Below are positions 58,019 to 64,000 of a DNA stretch of 64,000 nucleotides, in pieces. The position numbers and the translations under genes are program-made. A model generated the notes under the pieces. That model was not told the origin of the DNA, made no database searches, and saw only the letters and a program-made list of their open reading frames with translations. Positions within the stretch are counted from its first letter, which is position 1. Each line of letters starts with the position of its first letter. This DNA is from V1-33 sp964523105 (GTDB taxonomy: Bacteria > Verrucomicrobiota > Verrucomicrobiia > Verrucomicrobiales > V1-33): assembly GCA_964523105.1 (NCBI GenBank), contig CAZFZN010000020.1:62001-126000 (forward strand). The letters run 5' to 3'.

Positions 58019-59596
58019 TCAAACCGCGGGCGATGACGGACGGTCCGGGCCATCGCTGGACTCAGGAGGCTCTCCCGGTGGGTCTGCGGCGGAAGGATTC
58101 GGCCGTTCCTCCACCGGCACGGACTCCGTGTGGGTTTCGACTGTGGATTGATAGTCGTGGTCGTGGTGGTCGTCGCGGTGTCCCGAGTGATCGCGAAGAT
58201 ACTGTTCGTAGTCGTCTCCGGGGGAATCCGCCGGCTCCGGGTGATGCGGATGCGTGTCGTCGGGCCCGGTCATTACGGGCGCCCCGGGCGGCGTGTCAGG
58301 ATCGGATTGGTCAGAATTTCCGGTCCCTTCCGGGGGCTGCGGCTCGCCTGGTGTTTCTCCCCCGGGTTCTGATGATTCACCGGGACGCGCCGCCTCCACG
58401 CTGGCCACACCGATGAGCGCCGCACGGCGTTCCTGATCACGCCGGCGTTCCTCCTCCTCGAGCCGGCGCTCCTTGCGTTCATGCAGCCACGCCAGCCATA
58501 TGCAGGCTTCATACATGATGATCATGGGCGCTCCGAGCAGGGACATGGTCAGGGCATCGCCCGTGGGCGTGAGAATGGCGCTGGCCACCATGATGATCAG
58601 GATTGCCCATGCGCGCGTCCTGCGCATCACGGTGCTGGTGAGCAAACCGAGTTTGACCATCACCATCACCACGACCGGCAGTTCGAAGGCGATGCCGAAA
58701 ATGAGCGTGAACGAAATGACGAACGAAATGTACTGCCCGATGCGCCAGCGGTCTTTGATGCCAAGTTCCGCTCCGAAGTCATGGAAGAAATTCAGCGCCC
58801 TCGGGATCACGAAGTAGAAGGCGAAGAGCACGCCGAGCAGGAACAGGCCGAATCCGATACTGAGCGCCGGAAACAGCAGCTTGCGCTCGCGCTGCGTCAG
58901 TCCCGGGAGAATGAATTCGAGCAGGAAGTAGAACAGCAGGGGAAACGCCACCACGATGCCGGCAAACAGGGACAGTTTCATCGCCAGCATGAAGGTTTCC
59001 GCCGGGGCGAAGGCCTCGATTTCGACGATGTCCTGCGGTTTCTCCAGCGACGGCGGTGTTTCTGCCTCCTGCAGCTGAGCGATGTAGTCCAGCACGTTCG
59101 CGCGTTCCGCCTCCGGCATTTCGGCGACCGCGGATTTCAGATAGGCCTCATGCTTCTCCGCGGGCAGCGCATCCGCTGCATGGTAGAACAGCATCGCCCA
59201 TGCGAACTGGCGCGTGAATTCATCCGGCGCCGCATGCTGCAGGAAAATATCGCGCTGCTTTCCCTCCAGATCCGCCATGCCGCGCGCCGTGCCGTGGATG
59301 CGCCACCAGGCCGGCTGTTGTTCATCGCTGTCCAGATCGGCGATCGCCTTAGGGAGATTGCGCTCCCGGTGTTCCATGAGTCCGGCGTCCCGCAGCGGCT
59401 TCTTTGCCAGTTCGAAGAACTTCGCGTGGAACACGAAGCACAGAATGATCATGATCCCCAGTGTGACCACGATGCGGGTGAGTGTCTTTCTGAGGTCTTC
59501 GAGATGTTCCAGAAAAGGCTTTTCGACATCATCGACGAGCTGGTGCCGTTTGCGCGTGATCTTGTCGCGCAGTTTCAAAATGGGGCCGAAAATCAT
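58019..59596 (-). CDS. tatC: twin-arginine translocase subunit TatC, with large insert and tail
   Basis: 525 residues, about twice the usual 250. The core is clear: FLEHLEDLRKTLTRIV (28-43) before helix 1, then APAETFMLAMKLSLFAGIVVAFP, FYFLLEFILPGLTQRERKLL, RIGQYISFVISFTLIFGIAFELPVVVMVM and AILTPTGDALTMSLLGAPM. Between helix 1 and helix 2, residues about 72-190 form an extra helical domain on the periplasmic side. After the last helix, about 140 residues of Glu/Arg, then Pro/Glu, then a His/Asp stretch (DHSGHRDDHHDHDY) hang in the cytoplasm. TatC binds twin-arginine signal peptides; no tatA or tatB is nearby. It starts 16 bases after argH. Confidence 0.9.
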   Translation of the reverse strand: MIFGPILKLRDKITRKRHQLVDDVEKPFLEHLEDLRKTLTRIVVTLGIMIILCFVFHAKFFELAKKPLRDAGLMEHRERNLPKAIADLDSDEQQPAWWRIHGTARGMADLEGKQRDIFLQHAAPDEFTRQFAWAMLFYHAADALPAEKHEAYLKSAVAEMPEAERANVLDYIAQLQEAETPPSLEKPQDIVEIEAFAPAETFMLAMKLSLFAGIVVAFPLLFYFLLEFILPGLTQRERKLLFPALSIGFGLFLLGVLFAFYFVIPRALNFFHDFGAELGIKDRWRIGQYISFVISFTLIFGIAFELPVVVMVMVKLGLLTSTVMRRTRAWAILIIMVASAILTPTGDALTMSLLGAPMIIMYEACIWLAWLHERKERRLEEEERRRDQERRAALIGVASVEAARPGESSEPGGETPGEPQPPEGTGNSDQSDPDTPPGAPVMTGPDDTHPHHPEPADSPGDDYEQYLRDHSGHRDDHHDHDYQSTVETHTESVPVEERPNPSAADPPGEPPESSDGPDRPSSPAV

Positions 59597-59612
59597 GAGC
59601 GGGGAAGGGGGA

Positions 59613-61001
59613 TTAGCGCCGGAGGGAACGGCGTGCCGGGGCCAGACGTTTCTGCCAATCGGCCAACTCGCGCTGCACGTTTACCGGGGAGGGAGCGCCG
59701 GTGGCGCGGCGTGCGGTGACCGCGTGCTCCAGTGTCAGCACTTTGAAGACTGTCGCATCGAAGACAGGGCTGAACTGTTTCCACTGTTCCAGCGGAATCT
59801 CAGGAAATGCCTGACCGCTGGCGAGACTGTGCGCGGTGAGCTTGCCCATGATCTCGTGAGCCTGACGGAACGGCACACCGCGCAGCACGAGCCAGTCGGC
59901 GAGATCGGTGGCCAGGAGAAACGGATCGGCGGCGGCTTCCCGCACGCGCTCCGCATTCACTCTCATGCCCGCTGTCATTTCGGCGAATACCTCCAGCGCC
60001 AGCTTGATAGTGTCCACACTGTCGAAGAGCGGCTCCTTGTCCTCCTGCATGTCGCGGTTGTAGGTCAGCGGCAGGCCTTTGAGAGTTGTCAGCAATCCAA
60101 CGAGGTTTCCGAGGAGCCGGCCGGACTTGCCGCGGGTCAGTTCGGCCACGTCAGGATTCTTTTTCTGCGGCATCAGGCTGCTGCCGGTGGTGTGGGCGTC
60201 GCTGAGCGTGACGAAGCCGAACTCGGCGCTCACCCACAGAATGATGTCCTCACTCAGCCGCGAAAGATGCACGCCGCACAGCGTGATGGCGAAAAGCAGT
60301 TCCGCGAGGTAATCCCGGTCGGCCACGGCATCCATGCTGTTGTGCGTCACGCCGTCGAATCCCAGCTGCCGGGCGACGAATTCCCGGTCGAGCGTGATCG
60401 TCGAGCCGGCGAGCGCGCCGCTGCCGAGGGGCAGAATGTTGATGCGGCGGAGGCAGTCCGCGAGGCGCGCCGCATCGCGCTCCAGCATCTCCACATAGGC
60501 CAGCAAGTGATGGGCATAAAGCACCGGCTGGCCGCGCTGGAGGTGGGTGTAGCCTGGCATGATTACCTTTTGATGCCGGCGGGCATTCGCCACCAGCGCC
60601 CGCTGCAGGCCGCGCACCAGTCCGATGATCGTCTGCGCCTCCGTGCGGCAATAGAGCCGCGTGTCCAGCGCCACCTGGTCATTCCGGCTGCGGCCGGTGT
60701 GCAGCTTCGCTCCGGGAGCGCCGATCCGCTTGGTCAGGGCACTTTCGATGTTCATATGCACATCTTCCAGCTCCGGCTTCCATTCGAATTTCCCGGCCTC
60801 GATGTCCGCGAGAATTCCCCTCAATCCCTTCCGAATCGCCGAGAGTTCCGCCGGGGTGAGAATCTTCGCCCGCGCCAGCGCGGCGGCGTGCGCCATACTG
60901 CCCGCGATGTCGTGCGGATAGAGGCGCCAGTCATAACTGATGCTCTCGCCGAACCGCTGGACCAGTGAGGAGGTTTCTTTCTGAAAACGGCCCTTCCACA
61001 T
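59613..61001 (-). CDS. argH: argininosuccinate lyase
   Basis: 462 residues, the family length, from the ATG at 61001 (MWKGRFQKETSSLVQRF). Signature GSSLMPQKKNPDVAEL, plus AKLHTGRSRNDQVALDTRL, VIMPGYTHLQRGQPVLYAHHLL and LPLGSGALAGSTITLDREFV. It cleaves argininosuccinate to arginine and fumarate in the cytoplasm. It lies between scpB and tatC, all minus strand, with gaps of 35 and 16 bases, so the three are probably co-transcribed. Confidence 0.96.
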   Translation of the reverse strand: MWKGRFQKETSSLVQRFGESISYDWRLYPHDIAGSMAHAAALARAKILTPAELSAIRKGLRGILADIEAGKFEWKPELEDVHMNIESALTKRIGAPGAKLHTGRSRNDQVALDTRLYCRTEAQTIIGLVRGLQRALVANARRHQKVIMPGYTHLQRGQPVLYAHHLLAYVEMLERDAARLADCLRRINILPLGSGALAGSTITLDREFVARQLGFDGVTHNSMDAVADRDYLAELLFAITLCGVHLSRLSEDIILWVSAEFGFVTLSDAHTTGSSLMPQKKNPDVAELTRGKSGRLLGNLVGLLTTLKGLPLTYNRDMQEDKEPLFDSVDTIKLALEVFAEMTAGMRVNAERVREAAADPFLLATDLADWLVLRGVPFRQAHEIMGKLTAHSLASGQAFPEIPLEQWKQFSPVFDATVFKVLTLEHAVTARRATGAPSPVNVQRELADWQKRLAPARRSLRR

Positions 61002-61036
61002 AAGGAGTGAAGAATGAATGCTGCAGGATAAAAGGG

Positions 61037-61849
61037 TTAGTCCCCGGTGGAAGGCGGCGCTTCGCCGCTGACGGCGACGGTTTCCTCCTCCGGCGCCGGC
61101 TCCTCCGCCGCCGGCTCTGCGGGAGCTTCACTTTTCTTTTTGCCGCGGCCCTTCTTCTTCGGCGGCTCTTCTGAGGCGGGGGGCGTTTCGGACTCTTCCA
61201 CAGGGAGTTCCGGCTGCTCGTCGGGCGGTGTTTCCTCTTTCGGGGGTTCCGGCTCCGGAAGCTTCACGCTGCGCAGTTCGGCTGAGTTGGGCAACTCTTC
61301 CACGTGACGGATGCCGAAATGTTCCAGGAACAGGTCTGTCGTCTCATAAAGCAGCGGCCTGCCCGGAAGATCCGCGCGTCCGGCGATGCGCACCATGTTC
61401 CGGTCCAGCAGTGTCTGGAGAGGACCGTCCACCGTAACGCCGCGCACGGCTTCGATGCTGCTGCGGGTGAGCGGCTGCCGGTAGGCGATGATGGCGAGCG
61501 TTTCGAGCGCGCCGGCACTGAGGCGGGCGGGACGTTTGTCAGGAAACATCTCGCGCACCCACGGGGAATACTCCATGCGGCTCATGATGCGCCAGCCGGC
61601 GGGGCGTTCCTGGAGCATGAAGGCCCGTCCCTGTTCGATGTAGGTCAGATTGAGCCGGGCAATGGCCGCGTTCACCTCCTCCTCGCTGATTCCCGCATAC
61701 TGCATGATGTGCTCCGGCGGGTTTTCCAGCTCCGCCTCTTTGGCGCTCCTGGCAGCCGCCTTGATGCAGCGCGTGATCTCCCTCGTCGAAACGCCTTCCG
61801 GCGATGCGAAGATGAGGGATTCCACGATAGGGTCGAGTTCGTTGGTCAT
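61037..61849 (-). CDS. scpB: segregation and condensation protein ScpB with charged tail
   Basis: 270 residues from the ATG at 61849 (MTNELDPIVESLIFASPEGVS); the frame opens further upstream but without family features. The winged-helix ScpB core includes WRIMSRMEYSPWVREMFPDK, RLSAGALETLAIIAYRQPLTRSSIEAVRGV and LYETTDLFLEHFGIRHVEELPN. The last 80 residues are Pro/Glu/Lys-rich (ETPPDEQPELPVEESETPPA, KKKGRGKKK) and probably disordered. With ScpA and SMC it forms condensin for chromosome segregation. scpA is not adjacent: an LRR gene on the other strand lies between. Confidence 0.93.
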   Translation of the reverse strand: MTNELDPIVESLIFASPEGVSTREITRCIKAAARSAKEAELENPPEHIMQYAGISEEEVNAAIARLNLTYIEQGRAFMLQERPAGWRIMSRMEYSPWVREMFPDKRPARLSAGALETLAIIAYRQPLTRSSIEAVRGVTVDGPLQTLLDRNMVRIAGRADLPGRPLLYETTDLFLEHFGIRHVEELPNSAELRSVKLPEPEPPKEETPPDEQPELPVEESETPPASEEPPKKKGRGKKKSEAPAEPAAEEPAPEEETVAVSGEAPPSTGD

Positions 61850-62067
61850 GGTCAAAAAGAGCACCCGGGGGCGGCACGGTCGGGTGCCGCACCGCGGGAA
61901 GTTAAGACGGGCGGGGTATAAAACCGCACCCTCCCGCACCGCCAGCGGTAAGTTCAGCCCGCTGCCGCTGTTCCCGCCGCTTTCCCGAATCACAAATCAC
62001 TCGCCAACCGCCGGGCAGGCCGTTAGATTCTCCGCGAGCCGACCCCTCGCACCACGCACGCTCACCC

Positions 62068-63036
62068 ATGTCCTCCCCCGTCCCTCACGAGACGGCCCCC
62101 GTCGGCCTTCCTCAGCGAACTCCTGCGCCCTTCGACTTTGCGGCCCTTCCTCCGCCGCTGCAAAAGGCCCTGCTGAAGGCCTCCGGCCGGCCCGCGAGGT
62201 CCCTCGGCGCCTCGCAGATCGCCTCCCTCCGCTCCCTCGACCTCGCCAAAGTCCGCCTCAACGAATCGCACTTCTCCTTTCTCGAGTCCTGCGCCTCGCT
62301 CCACAGCCTGGTGCTCAGCGATACCACCATTTCAGATTCCGGCCTGACGTGGTTGAGGCATCTGCCGCTCCGGCATTTGGACCTCTCGAGCACGGAAATC
62401 TCCTCCGTGGACCCGCTCGGTGGAATCGATACCCTGCAGGACCTGCGGCTTGCCTGCTGCTCGCACATTGCCCGCATCGATCACCTCCCGCGCGGACTTC
62501 GCACCCTTTCACTGCAATACTGCCGCAAACTGGAGAGCCTCGATCATCTTCCGTCCGGTCTCGCGCAACTTTGGCTCAGTTATGCGGCTGCCCTCACACA
62601 ACTCGATCACCTTCCGGCCGGACTCAAGGAACTCACGCTGCGGAATTGCGACGGCATCGCCTGGCTCGACGGCCTGCCGTGGGGCCTGACTCGCCTTTCG
62701 CTCTGGAGCTGCCGCAGTCTGGCCCGGCTGGACCACCTTCCGTCCCGCTTGAGCACGCTTCTGGTGGCGGAATGTCCGCGCCTCACGCGGCTCGATCACT
62801 TGCCGGACAGCCTCGAAGAACTCTGGCTGCATCACTGCCCTGGCATTCGCCGTCTCGATCATCTGCCGCGGAGTCTCCGGCGGCTGCATCTGTTCGAGTG
62901 CGCCGGCCTGACGCAATTGAACCGACTCCCGCGCGGACTCACCAGCCTCACTGTCAGCGGCTGCACCGCCCTCAGCCATGAAGCGAGGCGGGAAATCCGT
63001 TCCGCACTGCCGCAGTGCCACATGCAGGGGATGTAA
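62068..63036 (+). CDS. leucine-rich-repeat protein
   Basis: 322 residues, no signal peptide. After an N-terminal Pro-rich part and a few irregular LRRs (LRSLDLAKVRLNESHFSFLE, LHSLVLSDTTIS), residues about 110-300 are nine near-regular repeats of 20-21 residues of the form LDHLPxxLxxLxLxxCxxL. The LPxxLxxL register resembles bacterial effector LRRs (IpaH/SspH/YopM type) more than extracellular LRRs; the catalytic NEL domain of those effectors is missing. It may be a cytoplasmic or delivered binding protein. It lies divergent from scpB and convergent with scpA. Confidence 0.85.
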   Translation: MSSPVPHETAPVGLPQRTPAPFDFAALPPPLQKALLKASGRPARSLGASQIASLRSLDLAKVRLNESHFSFLESCASLHSLVLSDTTISDSGLTWLRHLPLRHLDLSSTEISSVDPLGGIDTLQDLRLACCSHIARIDHLPRGLRTLSLQYCRKLESLDHLPSGLAQLWLSYAAALTQLDHLPAGLKELTLRNCDGIAWLDGLPWGLTRLSLWSCRSLARLDHLPSRLSTLLVAECPRLTRLDHLPDSLEELWLHHCPGIRRLDHLPRSLRRLHLFECAGLTQLNRLPRGLTSLTVSGCTALSHEARREIRSALPQCHMQGM

Positions 63037-63096
63037 GGCCACCGCCGGGGCGGCACAGGGGCGGCGACCTGTGCTGTGCAAACTCCTTCGGGAGTG

Positions 63097-63900
63097 TCAG
63101 GTGTTTTCGTTCCGAAAAAGCGTTATTTCTCCCAGCAGTCCCTGCTGTGAGACGCGGAACTGGCGGAGTTTCATCAGTTCCAGCAGTGCGACGAAGGTCA
63201 CGATCACTTCATCGCGCGTCGTCGCGCTGGCAAAGAGCGAGGCAAACGCGATGCTGTCGCCCGGGAGGACGCGCTGGAGCAAATATTCGATCTTGTCCGC
63301 CACCGTGAAGCGGTCGTCGGCAATTTCCTTCAGATCCTCCTTTTGAAAGCGGTCCAGCACTTTTTGGAAGGCCCGGATGAGGTCGAAGATTCCCAAATCC
63401 GGCATCCCGGCTTCGGGCTCCGACTTTTTCAAATCCGGCACCTCGGGCGTGGCCGGATAGACCCCCTCCATGGCCAGTTGCCTCCGCCCCAGAAACTGTG
63501 CCGCGTCCTTGAATTTCTTGTACTCGATCAACTGCCGGATCAACTCCCACCGCGGGTCCTCCGCGTCCTCCTCCTCGATCCCCGGTGGTTGCACTGGTTT
63601 TGGAATGAGCGTGCGGCTCTTCAAATACATCAGATTCGCCGCCATCACGATGAATTCCCCCGCGAGGTCGATGTTGAGCATCTTGAAAGTATCGAGATAC
63701 TCGATGTACTGGCGCGTAATCCGCTCGATGTTCACATCGAGAATGTCCACCTCATCTTTTTTGATGAGGTAGAGCAGCAGGTCCAGCGGACCTTCGAAAA
63801 TGTCGAGTTTGACCTTGTAGTTGTCTTCCACGGCGAATGTATCGGGAAGTGTAATGCAGGCGGAGGCAGGCGGTGCCAGGGATTTTTGGGTGAATTCCAT
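63097..63900 (-). CDS. scpA: segregation and condensation protein ScpA
   Basis: 267 residues from the ATG at 63900 (MEFTQKSLAPP); an ATG at 63972 is possible, and the conserved part begins at NYKVKLDIFEGPLDLLLYLI. Further landmarks: DEVDILDVNIERITRQYIEYL, EFIVMAANLMYLKSRTLIP, DPRWELIRQLIEYKKFKDAAQFL and the C-terminal winged helix VIVTFVALLELMKLRQFRVSQQGLLGEITL. ScpA is the kleisin that bridges the SMC heads. Same strand as scpB, 1.25 kb upstream of it. Confidence 0.93.
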   Translation of the reverse strand: MEFTQKSLAPPASACITLPDTFAVEDNYKVKLDIFEGPLDLLLYLIKKDEVDILDVNIERITRQYIEYLDTFKMLNIDLAGEFIVMAANLMYLKSRTLIPKPVQPPGIEEEDAEDPRWELIRQLIEYKKFKDAAQFLGRRQLAMEGVYPATPEVPDLKKSEPEAGMPDLGIFDLIRAFQKVLDRFQKEDLKEIADDRFTVADKIEYLLQRVLPGDSIAFASLFASATTRDEVIVTFVALLELMKLRQFRVSQQGLLGEITLFRNENT

Positions 63901-64000
63901 GCCGCATGGGCTTGCACGACGAGGCGCACCGAATTCGTTGTCGGTCAGCTTTACAACTCCTGCAGTTCCCATTACGGCTTTCTGACATCGATCACGGAGA
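63901..64000. other. right edge, upstream of scpA
   Basis: Only 100 bases remain. Minus-strand frames here (starting near 63972 and 63988) overlap the scpA start and lack recognisable features. No supported gene. Confidence 0.4.

Overview
The window looks like chromosomal DNA of a Gram-negative, high-GC bacterium, most likely a member of the Verrucomicrobiota (PVC group). The inference rests on outer-membrane genes (TamB- and TamA/BamA-like proteins, class A penicillin-binding protein, amidase), on large secreted proteins with EF-hand-like 'DxDxDG' tails, on a DUF6797-like cytochrome c protein, an FG-GAP protein and a GH88 hydrolase, and on dense intergenic palindromes. No 16S rRNA gene is present, so the phylum is an inference. 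Genes are tightly packed on both strands. No integrase, transposase, CRISPR array or phage module was seen.

Layout. 1-10.8 kb: a partial VWA membrane protein, a methyltransferase, a kelch-like unknown, two exported Hcp-fold proteins, rlmN with a YkgJ-type Cys-cluster gene, opcA, a YbaK-type deacylase, a GcvH-like protein and a DnaQ-like exonuclease. 10.8-15.4 kb: nuoM and nuoN, separated and flanked by dispersed inverted repeats, followed by a ~120-bp tandem array and a hairpin-rich non-coding stretch. 15.4-23.2 kb: secreted proteins, namely an FG-GAP protein with two palindromes inserted in frame, a DUF6797/cytochrome c protein, an NHL propeller and a serine hydrolase. 23.2-27.5 kb: an MFS/acyltransferase/degenerate acyl-ACP synthetase fusion and a histone-H1-like membrane protein.

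27.5-29.9 kb holds the most system-like locus: a compact minus-strand operon of an ABC-type (AAA_21/OLD-like) ATPase, a small helical protein and a PIN-like nuclease with a cysteine-rich insert. It resembles ATPase plus effector-nuclease defence modules, but in a combination I do not recognise as a named system. 30-37.5 kb: LprI-like protein, class A PBP, argE-like peptidase, hemB, M19 dipeptidase, initiator tRNA-fMet and two coiled-coil envelope proteins. 37.5-44.7 kb: a CAP-domain secreted protein, an isolated short transcription unit (promoter, 39-codon ORF, perfect terminator), and an operon with a TPR-like protein and a receiver/pseudokinase/FGE-like fusion.

44.7-64 kb: amidase, GH88 hydrolase, YiiX-like hydrolase, DUF1294 protein, argD, an unknown anchored protein, a tamB-tamA pair, an unknown, tatC with a large periplasmic insert, argH, scpB, a leucine-rich-repeat protein and scpA. 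Themes are envelope building (PBP, amidase, TamAB, TatC), arginine synthesis (argE-, argD- and argH-like genes, unlinked), respiration (nuoMN) and chromosome segregation (scpA and scpB, split by the LRR gene). Few starts have a clear Shine-Dalgarno sequence.
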